Below are positions 11,356-23,291 of a DNA stretch of 64,000 nt, piece after piece (the first letter of the stretch is position 1; every line of letters begins with the position of its first letter). The stretch is from Carposina sasakii (taxonomy: Eukaryota > Arthropoda > Insecta > Lepidoptera > Carposinidae). The stretch is taken from positions 12,028,001-12,092,000 of the forward strand of contig CP053148.1 in the NCBI GenBank assembly GCA_014607495.2, in the 5' to 3' direction. The notes below the pieces were generated by a model that saw only the letters and a program-made list of their open reading frames with translations, searched no databases and was not told the origin of the DNA. The position numbers and the translations under genes were made by a program.

Positions 11356-12885
11356 AAAAGGCAAATTTACTTAAGCGCCAATTGGTCGAAAATGAGTTAT
11401 ATATACCATTCGTCTGCATTTTTTTTTCTGCGTCGATCTATCTAGGTTTCAAAGCGATTGGAGAATTTTTTGTCGCTTAAGTATTTTATGTCGCATAAGC
11501 CTTATATTTTTAAAATATATTTGTTATTAGTAATTTTGACTTCCAAGATAATCATTGCGCACAACTTATAAGTAGCGTTGACTTCAAGTGTATGCAGCTA
11601 TGTTAACATGTACGTAATTTGGCATTCTAATAATTCTGACAATAATCTCTTGTAAGTAAAATTTGCTTTCCAGTGATTAAAAGAGTAAGCAGCAATTAAG
11701 TAACATTGCCTTATTCTATTTTTGTTAGTGGAGGCAGTTAAGAAATTTTTCCTTGCTCGAATGTTATACACTACTGGCGTTTCAGTAAATATACCTTACA
11801 GATTTTATTTACACTCAATTCAACAGCAAATTTGTATTACTGCAATATGTATAAAAATATGTCGTAAGTAAAACGTTATGTTAATAATTTTGAAGTCATC
11901 TCCGTTAAAGTAAAAATGTACTATAATTGTTTGTAAAAAAATATGTTATTAGAAATGTTTTCCACCTTATAGTTTTTGCATTCATCAGCTATTCGTAGTA
12001 TGTTTTTGTAACTAGCGGCTAATAAAAATATTATGTGCTGAGATAAATTGTCTGGGAGGAGAAGTCAGGGTGGAATCTTGGTGGGTATAGCTGCACGTAA
12101 GATTAGTGTTACCTACAAAGTGCCATGAAACCACCAAGGCTCATAGCCTCTATGGAGTCAACCCCACCAGTGGGTTAAGATATAGTGGGCTAATCACTCG
12201 CTTACCCGAGTGATTAGAAAAATGTTCTCTTTGACAAGAAAGTCTAATGTCATGTTAGAATTTTTTCTTATTTCTTTTATTTCGCAATGTGGCAAATAAG
12301 CTATTTTCAAGTATCTCAATCAACTTAAAATATTTTAATAGTAGTTTTTCTCAACATGACATTTCGTTTGATATCTCCGTAGGTAAGTGTCTTACTTTAT
12401 ATTTATCTTTGTTCTTATCATAAGAAATTTAGCTCTCTATTAAAATACATTATTATTCTGCCTTAGAAGTTATGCCGTTAGTGGAATATTCCCTAGTTGA
12501 TAAATAAGAAATTTTACCGCGCACCTAAAATAATAAGTTACTTTAGTAATTTTGCCTTACCAGAATTTAATTTATTTTTTCTTGTAAGTAATTTTGGCTT
12601 GCTTTAAATAAAAATAATTAGTGTTATAAGAAATTTTGCCTTACCAAGATTTTAAAAAAGGTTAAGTTCCTTTTACTTAAGCGCCCATTAATTCTTAAGC
12701 TAAACATGTTAGCAACTTCCCTGTATCTTTAAAAAACGACAAAAAAATCAAACATTCAAATGGTCTTGCATTGAAAAAAATATACCTATTACAAAATTTT
12801 ATATTATTTTTTTTTTCCGAAAAATAAAACTTTAAAATTCATTTCCCAAAAATGCCGTTTTGGCGCTTTAGTAAAATTGCCTTAC
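11356..12885. mobile_element. Non-coding TIR element with many subterminal motifs
   Basis: The left end reads AAAAGGCAAATTTACTTAAG then CGCCAA; the right end is its reverse complement with a few changes. Both ends are bordered by the palindromic octamer CGTCGACG (11,348-11,355 and 12,886-12,893), which could be an 8-bp target duplication or part of the TIR. Inside, a degenerate motif GTAAGGCAAAATTACTTA recurs in both orientations near 11,648, 11,700, 11,735, 11,790, 11,868, 12,424, 12,501, 12,541, 12,585 and 12,637, and ACTTAAGCGCC near 11,370 and 12,668. Dense subterminal repeats are typical of transposase binding sites in several DNA transposon superfamilies. There is no open frame, so it is non-autonomous or decayed. 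Confidence 0.6.
12190..12217. other. Perfect 11-bp stem hairpin
   Basis: CTAATCACTCG, loop cttacc, CGAGTGATTAG. It lies within the TIR element and next to a GC-richer segment (12,050-12,190). No T-run follows it, so I do not call a terminator. Confidence 0.7.
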
Positions 12886-12893
12886 CGTCGACG

Positions 12894-13841
12894 AAAACAA
12901 GATTGCATTTTTTCCCCATATTAATTTGAGACGGTTGTCTACTATGACGTCAAAGTCTTTGCCATTTTAGTATGGAGCAAACGGAACGTTTCAAAAACAT
13001 TTTGCCGGCTCGTATTTTTGAATTTCTGTAAATCCAAAACGGTTAAAGTTAAATATGCCATTCCAAGGGCAAACGGTGTAATACGAGTATATTAACAATG
13101 TCTTCCTACACCGTTATTTACTAAAAATAGATTTTCATTTTATCGGAAATGATTTATGAAGCTTCAGTGTCGTACCCGACACGCCGCTTTATTGAGTTAC
13201 AGCAGTTATAGTACCTTAACTTGCATGGCGGTAAGCTGGTTACACACCGCTCACTGACACGAGTGATATAACAAAGCATGCTTCGACAATGTAAAGTTGG
13301 CTTTATATGTAGTTTGTTTAGCCACAGTTCTATACAATCATATGGCATGTTTGTAATCACCTTTATTGTTTTATTAGAGTTATTAAGATTCGTTTTGTAT
13401 TATAATATATTTAAAGTAACATGAGGCAAAACTACTGAAGCTAGAATTGTGATATTTAGATCTTTTTACGTATCTAATACTTGTTACAAAGCTGTGTATA
13501 ATATATGTGTGTAACGCATTGGCTCAAAAACTGGAATTGTAGACCGATTTCATAAATTCTTTCTTCATTCATTCCAATGCTAAATTATATTATCACTGAT
13601 CAATAAAGGCTATAAGTGGTTCCTAGAATTTCCACTAGATATTAAACCTATAGAATAAACGAGAATGCAATAAAAGAAAGACACAAATAAAAAGAAAGAA
13701 AAAATTGGTAAGTACCTACCTAATGTTTGTTAGGGTAGTAAGAAAGTACGAGAGTAAGAAAGCACAATCAAGAATTCCATTTCTTCATGAAAACCATAAA
13801 TTTGGCTTATATCATTAGGGACAATTTTTTTAATCTAAATA
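12894..13841. other. No gene seen
   Basis: AT-rich. Small frames such as 13,154-13,360 (minus) show no motif. An octamer TACGAGTA lies at 13,082-13,089. Confidence 0.5.
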
Positions 13842-14213
13842 CAGGATGATTTTTGGTCGTCAACGTTCCCGAAAACTATGGAATCTCCTCATCATCACGA
13901 TAATTTTTCTCCACGGAAGCATGCCTGGGAAGTGTCTGGTTTCCAAAATATTAGGCTCCAAAGTTGAGTAAACAGACTGCGTTTTTCTGCATAAATGCAA
14001 ATTGACGCGTGTAGCTAGATTTTTTCACGAGAAATAATTAATATTTGTCTATGAAAAAACTAGTGTCCAGTGTTTATCCTGGACACTATAAATTTCGCCC
14101 GGTCAAGTAACTAAAAATCATTTCCCAGACTTTTTTTTGGCATAAACTTATTTTATTTGATGTTTAGTATAGTACGTACCCTTCATTAAGGGTGGCAACA
14201 AAAAAACATCCTG
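13842..14213. mobile_element. TA-flanked MITE, CAGGGTG family, copy 2 (372 bp)
   Basis: Starts CAGGATGATTTTTGGTCGTC, ends ..CATCCTG, with TA on both sides. The middle carries an inverted pair, agtgtccagtg and cctggacact. This is a good reference copy of the family because it has no large insertion. Confidence 0.85.
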
Positions 14214-15102
14214 TATAATCCCAGATTATCTCAAGGGTAACTATTCCGCCTAAAAGTTTTTATATCGAACTGAAACTGATCATTACGTAAAACAATGCAT
14301 GCTATTTAAATCTCATTATTTTGAGTCGAATCTCATTTATGTATTAATTATTTACAAATATTCGGGGAACAGAATAATAAAATTAACCATGTTCGCCGGA
14401 TATATTACAAAGGTTATCGTGAACACGTGGAAATTTATGCTATGGTACATACCTACCCAGTCATACGAAAGACCAATTTAATTTTTTCAACATATTCCAA
14501 TCTTTTTAATTTGTAAACACAGTTATTGAAACCTTATTTGGAAAGCTGAAATAACTTTAGTCGCATTGTTAAAGTTTATATCCCTTAACGCTTTGATGCT
14601 TTATCGCCTTATAATGGGTATTTATATTATCATTTTAATAATGATATGTATTATTAAATCAGTAACAACATTATTTTTACTGGCGGTACCAAATAGTTAA
14701 ATGCGCCTTTTTATGCTCACAGAATAGATAGTTAATCGTATAATTTCTTAAGAAATTTGAATTTCGGTTAAAGAGTATTCTACACAGAATTGCATTTTCA
14801 ATAATAAACTATGCCATAGTTCTCCCAATAATCTTGTACCAGAAAAAAGTTTGCTGCAGTCAGAACACTTATCGTTAAGAAAACAGTCGAAAAAATTAAG
14901 ATCCATTGTAATTTTATCTAGCAAAGTGGAAATTATTAACCTGCTATAAAGCCGAATTGACATTATAAATTCAGTAGTAAGATATTGTCACTGTTTTTGC
15001 GAGATATTAAGATTATTTTAAACTTATTAAAATTGATTGCAGATTTAATAGGTATTTTTCAAATTACTACTAAGAGTTCACATCCTTAAGGTGTGAACTT
15101 AT
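14214..15102. other. AT-rich, no gene seen
   Basis: Only AT-driven short frames. The last 8 bases, gaacttat (15,095-15,102), form the target duplication of the RTE element that follows. Confidence 0.55.
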
Positions 15103-17322
15103 CATCATCATTTACAGCCCTGAGAAGTCCACTGTTGGCCATAGGCCTCCCCCAACAACCTCTACTCCGACCGGTCGGAAGCAGCCTGCATCCAACCGAT
15201 GCCCGCGACCTTGGCCAGATCATCCGTCCAACTCGCGGGTGGCCTTCCCACGCTGCGCTTGCCGATACGTGGTATCCACTCTAGAACTTTCCGACTCCAT
15301 CGGCCATCAGTTTTTCGAGCTATGTGCCCTACCCATTGCCACTTTAGCTTGCTGGACCGTTGAGCTATGTCGGTGATCTTTGTACGTCTGCGGATCTCCT
15401 CATTTCTGATTAGATCACGCAGAGAGATCCCAAGCATAGCACTCTCCATCGCTCGCTGTGCGATACTGAGCTTTTTTATGAGGCACATAGTTAGAGACCA
15501 CGTCTCGGCACCGTAGGTCATCACCGGCAGCACGCACTGGTTGAATACCTTCGTCTTTAAGGACTGGGATATCTTGGACACAAATAAGCTTCGTAGTTTC
15601 CCGAACGCTGCCCAGCCGAGTTGGATTCGCTGAGTTACCTCCTTCTCAAAGTTGGACTTACCTAGTTTGACCGTCTGTCCCAGGTCCAACATACTCGTCA
15701 ACAACTTCAAGCATCGAGCTCCCAACCAGTACAGGAGTGGGCAGCACATGGACGTTCGACATGATCTTCGTCTTGTCCATGTTCATCTTCAGGCCCACCT
15801 GTTGGGAGACTCGATTGAGGCCATCGAGCATTGTGCTTAGATCCTTCGGCGATTCTGCCATGACTACGATGTCGTCTGCGAACCGAAGGTGAGTGATGTA
15901 TTCGCCGTTGATAATGATGCCGAGTCCTTTCCATTCGAGAAGCTTAAAGGCGTCTTCCACTGCATTGGTGAAGAGCTTCGGAGAAATAACATCCAAATGG
16001 TGGCGTGGCTGTATAAACACTTCAGCACTTCGATATATCGATGGTCAATATGGCACCGCTGGAGAGACTGCAGCACTGCCCATGTCTCGATCGAATCAAA
16101 GGCCTTCTCATAGTCCACGAACGCTAGGCATAGTGGCCGATTATACTCTTCCGTTTTTTGTATAATCTGCCGTAGCGTGTGTCTATGGTTCTAAACCCTT
16201 TTCGGAAACCGGCTTGTTCGGGAGGCTGAAAGTCATCAAACCTTCGAGCAAGACGATTCGTGAGTACCCTTGAAAACAACTTCTAGACATGGCTCAGAAG
16301 CGAGATGGGTCTATAGTTCTTCAGCAAGGCTTTATCGCCTTTTTTAAAGAACAGCACCACCACACTTCTGCTCCATGCTTCCGGCGTTACGCCTTCGAGC
16401 AGGACGGAATTGAAGAGCCTCTGGAGGACCTTCAGTACCGGAGTTCCACCCGCTCTTAGAAGCTCTGATGTAATTCCATCGTCGCCCGGCGCTTTGTTGT
16501 TTTTGAGTTGTTTAAGGGCAGTCCTAATCTCATACAGGCTGATATCCGGGATGTCTTCAGTATAGTGTCGGGTGAGCTTGGCTCTTGGGTCTTTGCCTAA
16601 TCTAACAGGTTTAGCGACCGAGGTATATAGCTGTCCATAGAACCTCTCAATCTCCCTTAGCACCTCTGGTATGATAGACGCTACACTACCGTCCTCTGTC
16701 TTCAGCTTCGTCAACTGGCTCTGCCTAATAGATAATTCTCTTGCGAACACTTTGGAGCCTTGGTTTCGCTCTATTGTCTCCTTAATGCAGTGAGTATTAA
16801 AGCTGCGGATGTCGTGTCGCAGAGACTTGGAGATACGTCTATTGAGCTGCCGATATGCTTCAGCGTCATTAGAGGATTACAGAGACATTGCGCGCCTTTC
16901 CGCCAAGAGGTTGAGGGTATGATCAGTTAGTTTCTGGTGTCTATTTCTACGGTTAGGTCTAAAGAATTTAGATCCCACCGTGTGGACAGTTTCTACCAGC
17001 CTGTTATTTATGTCATCCACTGACATGCAATCCTCTAGGTAAGCAAAGCGGTTTGTCAGCTCGAGTTGAAAGCTTTTGGGGTTTTGAATGCACGGATGAG
17101 GGTCGGAGTGTAGACTTCACTAGTCGTGATCTGGCCCATTTGACATTAATATTCAATGTGCCTCGAACCATTCGGTGATCGCTACCGGTTTTCACCCTGT
17201 TGATCACTGAGACATCATTGAATATCCGTCTTTCGGTGGTCAATATGAAGTCTATCTCGTTCCTCGTGTGCTTTTTGGAATGGAGCCAGGTCCATTTCCT
17301 ATGAGGCGGCCTCTTGAAAAAC
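15103..17322 (-). mobile_element. RTE-clade LINE, 5'-truncated, copy 1
   Basis: A 2.2-kb minus-strand copy whose 3' end carries the (ATGATG)n tail (atcatcatcat in plus orientation) and whose 5' end breaks within the endonuclease region. The 8-bp direct repeat gaacttat lies at 15,095-15,102 and 17,323-17,330, as expected of target-primed insertion. The body is very similar to 19,939-22,915 and to the fragment at 57,443-58,407. Confidence 0.9.
15130..17316 (-). pseudogene. RTE endonuclease C-end plus reverse transcriptase, broken
   Basis: Reading leftward: the last part of an APE-type endonuclease with IDFILTT and SDHRMVRG (about 17,150-17,300), a linker, the RT fingers with KKGDKALLKNYRPISLLSH (about 16,290), the palm with VDYEKAFDSIE near 16,110, and the catalytic FADD at 15,871-15,882. 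The thumb and C-terminal part includes YGAETWSL, RNEEIRRRTK and GRPPASWTDDLAKVAG, ending just before 15,130. The frame changes at several points, so it is dead. The enzyme class copies its own RNA into nicked chromosomal DNA. Confidence 0.88.
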
Positions 17323-17330
17323 GAACTTAT

Positions 17331-17959
17331 ACTTATACAAAAAGAACGCAACAAAACATTGTCTGCATTACCAAGTCTTGATTAAACAGATCACACTCAT
17401 CACGAATAAAAACCCAATTAAACGTAAAATCGGGAATAAAATATATATAATGGAACAGTCATTTATTCCTTTGGAACGTTAAGTTGTTGGAAGTCGCTGA
17501 CTCGCGAGTTGATTGGACCACTCAGACAGCCACAAGGGGATATAATATAGAGCTGGCGAACCTAAATATGTGTCTGAGTATTTTTTTCGAGCAAACTACA
17601 CCAAATTCGAGTTGTACTTATTCGTAATATAAGTGAGTGAATATCCTCAGTACTTATTAGAATATTAGAATACAGTATTAGAATGACAGTATGAAACTAA
17701 TTTACGTAAGGAAGAATGTAGATAGTCGTGAATGGGGTTGTCATACAAATTGGGATTGATTTGCCTTTTTAAGCGCTCGAAATTGATGTTTAATGTTGGA
17801 TATATTTTTATGGAAAATGTCTGTACATTTACAAATTCTATGTAGGATCTGAAGAACATCAAATTCTTTTCGTACGTATTATAATTTATTTTTACTGTTA
17901 TTTAAGTTTCAAATGTGTTTATATTTAAAAGAGAAATTATAAAGTTCTAAATATTTGTA
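17331..17959. other. AT-rich, no gene seen
   Basis: No recognisable repeat or frame. Confidence 0.5.
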
Positions 17960-18515
17960 TTGAAATAACTAAACCAATTTTTTTCTGCACTCTACCAAAA
18001 AAAAGGTACCCAAATAAATTAGTACTCGATACAATGCATAGGACTTCACGATACCAAAAGAATTGCCTTAGTTTTAGTATAAAGGTGTACAATAAAATAC
18101 CTGAACGATTTATAGAGTTGGCCCCTAACAAACTTAAAACTATGTTATTTCGGTGGCTTCTACAAAATACATTCTATTCTATGCAAGAGTTTTTTGAACA
18201 TAAAGAAAAATGACGCTATAGGCACAGCTTGTGTTAGCCCTGAGCTGGACCCTTGAATGATTGCATGCTACTGCTGGTAAAATTTGTAAATTATAAGTTA
18301 ATATTATTTTTTAATTTTATTTTTTTCATTTAAAATTTTAAAATAAATTAAGATTGTAAATATACCAATGTAGTTATTTTAAAGTAGGTAAAACTTTTTC
18401 TTGCATGCTGTATGTTTTTGGCTCTATAGGAGATTCTGTACTTATATAATCCACCACCTGTAATGTACCCTATACAATGGCAAATAAAGAAATTCTATTC
18501 TATTCCATTCTCTAC
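17960..18515 (+). mobile_element. LINE 3' end (Jockey/CR1-like), truncated
   Basis: The end of a reverse-transcriptase ORF can be read as VYNKIPERFIELAPNKLKTM and then a stop at 18,211-18,213, which matches the usual C-terminus of this LINE group. About 300 bp of 3' untranslated sequence follows, ending in aataaag and a short (attct)n tail. Stops and a frame change upstream (about 18,000-18,090) show that it is dead. The minus-strand frame over it is a shadow. Confidence 0.6.
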
Positions 18516-18969
18516 GCGTAGAAAATAGTTAAAAACCCATAACGGACTGGCTATGATAGCAGGTTTCAATATGCAGAGGGTCGGGTTATCGAGTTTTTTT
18601 ACCTGACTAAAAGCACGCGACGCAAAGGAGTAGTATTGTGTTTAACTGCCTATGTATGTATGTATGTTCCTTTGAAGCACTATACCAACCGATTTTTATG
18701 ATTCAATACGTCAATCGATTCCTTTTAGTCCGGGGAGTGTCATTAAAGACATGACGTTAGTGAAAATCCAATATGGCGCCTACTGGACGCGCTGAGATTT
18801 TTCCTAGGACGACCCACGCCCACCTGCTAATGGACCAAAACTCCGCAATGACCGGCTGATGTGTGTGGCGATGAAGTAGACTATAGCGGCAATTGCGCTA
18901 TGCAAGATTTGTCAATGTAATAATTTTACGAGCAATATAGGAAAGTTCACGCTATCGAAATATTTCTAA
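18516..18969. repeat. Unassigned dispersed repeat
   Basis: A (TATG)n-like run, ctatgtatgtatgtatgttc, lies at about 18,649, followed by text resembling the inner part of lepidopteran short Helitrons (accgatttttatgattcaat). No coding sequence. Confidence 0.35.
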
Positions 18970-19258
18970 CTAGTGGACGCTCGCGACTTCGTCCGCTTGG
19001 ATTACAGAAAAAACAAAATGTCGAAATTATCCGGGATAAAATATTTTCCCGGAATAAAAAGTAGCCTATGTGTTAATCCAGGGTGTCGGCTAACTCCATA
19101 CCAAATCGATTTTAATGAAACTCCATAATAATATATTCTGCAAATTAGAATAACACATAGGCTACAATTTATTCCGGTAAAATATTTTTATCCCGGTTAA
19201 TTTCGACATTTTGTTTTTTTTTTCAGTCCACGCGGACGAAGTCGCGGTCGTCCGCTAG
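18970..19258. mobile_element. Two Helitron 3' ends head to head
   Basis: The left border is CTAG (18,970-18,973) in reverse orientation, followed inward by the GC hairpin. The right border is cgcggacgaagtcgcg then CTAG (19,255-19,258). Both halves contain aaaacaaaatgtcgaaatta or its complement and the ccggga block. So two 3' termini of the same short Helitron family point outward, and the middle (about 19,085-19,140) is shared by neither. Confidence 0.75.
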
Positions 19259-19720
19259 TTTGTTACATAAATGTAAAAAATCTCCTGCGTTAACTATCGC
19301 ATTTCCACTCTGTCCTTCCTTCATGATCTGACCATGGCAGATTCCATAAAACAATTCCATTATCCCCATTAGGGCGCTGATCGCAATATTCCAGTGCATT
19401 GTACTTCGGGCCTAATGAACACGAGCGTCATTGAGAGCAGATTTGAATTCTCATGGCCGCTTAACTGATCGAGCGTGTTGTGAGCCACTTTTGATCTGTA
19501 TTTTTGGACTCCATAGCTTCCAATGGAACTATAGAATAAAAAAGCTATGCTGTTTTTGTTGTATGGGTGTTTTTCGGATCGTATATTTGATCGTATATTT
19601 GACGCTCGCGACTACGCAGAAAAACTTGTTCTAGTTGACCATATTGTGCATCTAAACCATTCTCGAACCCACTTGAATATATACAAAAAATTTCATCAAA
19701 ATCGGTCCAGATATAAAATA
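19259..19720. other. No gene seen
   Basis: AT-rich host-like sequence. The short frames show no domain. Confidence 0.45.
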
Positions 19721-19938
19721 CAGGGTGATTTTTGGTCGTCAACGTTCCCGAAAACTACGGAATCTCCTCATCATCACGATCATTTTTCTCCATGGAAGCA
19801 TACCTGGGAAGTGTCTGGTTTCCAAAATATTAGGGTCCAAACTTGAGTAAATAGACTGCGTTTTTCTGCATAAATGCACATAGACGCGCGTAGCAGGATT
19901 TTTTCACGAAAAATAATTAATATCTGTCTAAAAAAACT

Positions 19939-22915
19939 GTAGGGGTGTATGGGGTCCCATATACCTTCTAACGGGACCCAAGCCATCCTCACCTGCTCGC
20001 GGTGCACCCTGCAGAACAAGGAGCCAGGGGTGCTAAGAATCCCCGGGCGGGTTCCAACTGTACGACGACTAATGCTACGAAAATGGACCATAGGCGTGGG
20101 TTATTGCTGGTGACGTATAATGCGCGCACGCTGAAGGAGGACACAAAGCTCGATGAGCTGGAAGAGGAAATGAGTAAGTTACGGTGGGATATTGTAGGGT
20201 TATCTCAGGTCCGAAGACAGGGAGAGGATATGATAACCCTGAAATCTGGCAACTAACTCTACCACCGGGAAGGTGATCATAAGTCCCAGGGTGGTGTTGG
20301 GTTTATCGTCCACAAGTCCCTCGTAAACAGCATCGAATCCATCACGAGTGTGTCGAGCAGGGTAGCATACCTGATACTCAGAGTATCAAAAAGGTACTCG
20401 TTGAAGGTCATCCAGGTATACGCGCCGACCTCGACGCATCCGGATGACGAGGTGGAGGTTATGTATGAGGACATAAGTACAGCCATACATACCTCTAAAA
20501 CTCATTTCTGTGTTGTTATGGGGGACTTCAATGCGAAACTGGGCAAGCGGGGTGAGATTGAGTTGAAAGTGGGACAATTTGGCATCCGGCGACAGGAACC
20601 CCAGGGCGCCAGAGGCTGGCCGATTTTCTAGAGATGGAGGGACTCTTTTATGATGAACTCCTTCTTCAAGAAGCCGCCTCATAGGAAATGGACCTGGCTC
20701 CATCCCAACAAGCTGATAGACTTCATATTGACCACCGATAGACGGATATTCAATGATGTCTCAGTGATCAACAGGGTGAAAACCGGTAGCGATCACCGAA
20801 TGGTTCGAGGCACATTGAATATTAATGTCAAACAGGAGAGATCACGACTAGTGAAGACTACACTCCGACCCTCATCCGTGCACATTCGAGAGCTTTCAAC
20901 TCGAGCTGACAAACCGCTTTGCTTGCCTAGAGGATTGCATGTCAGTGGACGATATAAATAACAGGCTGGTAGAAACTGTCCACACGGTGGGGTCTAAATT
21001 CATAGACCTAACTGTAGAAATAGACCCCAGAAACTAACTGGTCATACCCTCAACCTCATGGCGGAAAGGCGCGCAATGTCTCTGCAGTCCTCTGATGACG
21101 CTGAAGCATATCGGCAGCTCAATAGACGTATCTCCAAGTCTCTGCGACACGACATCCGCAGCTTTAATACTCGTTGCATTAAGGAGACAATAGAGCGAAA
21201 CCAAGGCTCCAAAGTGTTCGCAAGAGAATTATCTATTGGGCAGAGCCAGTTGACGAAGCTGAAGACAGAGGACGGCAGTGTAGCGTCTACCATACCAGAG
21301 GTGCTAAGGGAGATCGAGAGGTTCTATGGACAGCTATATACCTCGGTGGCGCTAAACCTGTTAGATTAGACAAAGACCCAAGAGGGCTCACCCGACACTA
21401 TACTGAAGACATCCTTTCGGATATCTTAAGCGTCTGTACGAGATTAGGGCTGCCCTTAAACAACTCAAAAACAACAAAGCGCCGGGCGACGATGGAATTA
21501 ATCAGAGCTTCTAAGAGCGGGTGGAACTCCGGTACTGAAGGTCCTCCAGAGGCTCTTCAATTCCGTCCTGCTCGATTAGGCGTAACGCCGGAAGCATGGA
21601 ACAGAAGTGTGGTGGTGCTGTCTCTTTAAAAAAGGCGATAAAGCCTGCTGAAGAACTATAGACCCATCTCGCTTCTGAGCCATGTCTACAAGTTGTTTTC
21701 AAGGGTAATCACGAATCGTCTTGCTCGCAGGTTTGATGACTTCCAGCCTCCCGAACAAGCCGGTTTCCGAAAAGGATTTAGTACCATAGATCATATCCAC
21801 ACGCTACGGCAGATCATACAAAAAACGGAAGAGTATAATCGGCCACTATGCCTAGCGTTCGTGGACTATGAGAAGGCCTTTGATTCGATCGAGACATGGG
21901 CAGTGTTGCGGTCTCTCCAGCGGTGCCATATTGACCATCGATATATCGAAGTGCTGAAGTGTTTATACAGCAATGCCACCATGTCGGTACGAGTACAGGA
22001 GCGGAACTGAGCCGATTTCTTTGCAGAGGGGAGTGAGACAAGGAGATGTTATTTCTCCGAAGCTCTTCACCAATGCAGTGGAAGACGCCTTTAAGCTTTC
22101 TCGAATGGAGGATCGGCATCAATATCAATGGCGAATACATCACTCACCTTCGGTTCGCAGACGACACGTGGTCATGGCAGAATCGCTGAAGGATCTAAGC
22201 ACAATGCTCGATGGCCTCAATCGAGTCTCCCAACAGGTGGGCCTGAAGATGAACATGGACAAGACGAAGATCATATTGAACGTCCATGTGCCGCCCACTC
22301 CTGTACTGGTTCGGAGCTCGATGCTTGAAGTCTGACGAATATGTTTACCTGGGACAGACGGTCAAACTAGGTAAGTCCAACTTTGAGAAGGAGGTAACTC
22401 GGCGAATCCAACTACGGCTGGGCAGCGTTCGGGAAACTATGAAAGCTGTATTTGTTTTTACCCCAGTCCTTAAAGACGAAGGTATTCAACCAGTGTGTTT
22501 GATGACCTACGGTGCCGAGACGTGGTCTCTAACTATGTGCCTTAAAAAAGCTCAGGATCGCACAGCGAGCGATGGAGAGAGCTATGCTTGGGATCTCTCT
22601 GTTGTGATCGAATCAGAAATGAGGAGATCCGCAGACGTACAAAGATCACCGACATAGCTGAACGGTCCAGCAAGCTGAAGTGGCAATTAGCTCGAAGAAC
22701 TGATGGCCGATGGAGTCGGAAAGTTCTAGAGTGGATACCACGTATCGGCAAGCGCAGCATGGGAAGGCCACCCGCGAGGTGGACGGATGACCTGGTCAAG
22801 GTTGCGGGCGTCGGTTGGATGCAGGCTGCTTCCGACCGGTCGGAGTGGAGGTTGTTGGGGGAGGCCTATGTCCAACAGTGGACTTCTCAGGGCTGTAAAT
22901 GATGATGATGATGAT
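19939..22915 (+). mobile_element. RTE-clade LINE, near full length, copy 2
   Basis: A 2,977-bp copy with the tail (ATGATG)n at 22,898-22,915. The 9-bp direct repeat aaaaaaact flanks it at 19,930-19,938 and 22,916-22,924. It begins with ~140 bp of leader before the first endonuclease codons, so it is close to full length for this clade. Confidence 0.92.
20083..22902 (+). pseudogene. RTE endonuclease-reverse transcriptase, broken
   Basis: Starting at ATG 20,083: the APE endonuclease reads TYNARTL, SQVRRQGEDMITLKSGN, then (after a stop at 20,254-20,256) VIQVYAPTSTHPDDE, VMGDFNAKLG and SDHRMVRG. The RT part follows with KAFDSIETWAVL and GVRQGDVISPKLFTNAVED. The catalytic FADD region near 22,155 is out of frame and partly deleted. 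The C-terminal part includes YGAETWSL and GRPPARWTDDLVKVAG, and the last stop is at 22,900-22,902. I see at least six frame breaks. The same endonuclease family is often annotated in insect genomes as 'craniofacial development protein 2-like', which is a misnomer for the transposon. Confidence 0.9.
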
Positions 22916-23099
22916 AAAAAAACTAACATAAACACTAGACACTATAAATTTCGCACGATCAAGAAATTTAAAATTTTTTTTCAAAAAAAAAAAAAAAAAT
23001 TCCCAGCATATTTTTTGGCATAAACTTACTTTATTTCATGTATAGAGTACGTACCCTTCGTTAAAGTTGGCCACAAAAAAACACCCTGTATAATGAATC

Positions 23100-23291
23100 G
23101 TTTAACTTTGTTGCATTGTATTTCTGAAAAGATCAAAGAGTGCTACGAAATCCAATCGTGTACTACGACATCCAAGCAGCTCGTAGCTGACTACGAACTC
23201 GAAATGCTACGATCTACGGCTTCGTAGCATTAACGTAGCTACAAAGGCCAAAGAACATTGTAATGGATAACACACTAAAAAGGTTTTTATA
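23100..23291. repeat. Cluster of CTACGA/TCGTAG words
   Basis: Between about 23,138 and 23,250 the hexamer CTACGA or its complement, or a one-base variant, recurs about eight times on both strands, giving a CpG-rich patch in AT-rich DNA. It may be the remains of a palindromic MITE. No coding sequence. Confidence 0.5.

Larger units (their letters stand above)
19721..23088. mobile_element. TA-flanked MITE, CAGGGTG family, copy 3, split by an RTE insertion
   Basis: The left part (19,721-19,938) starts CAGGGTGATTTTTGGTCGTC. The right part (22,916-23,088) resumes with the sequence around gacactataaatttcg and ends ..CACCCTG then TA. The two parts join in register with copies 2, 4 and 5. The MITE is therefore older than the RTE element inside it. 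Confidence 0.88.

Noticed and set aside
12190..12217. Bacterial-type terminator hairpin
   Set aside because: No T-run and a eukaryotic context.
20002..20256. Host 'craniofacial development protein 2-like' gene
   Set aside because: It is the endonuclease start of an RTE element with a TSD and tail.
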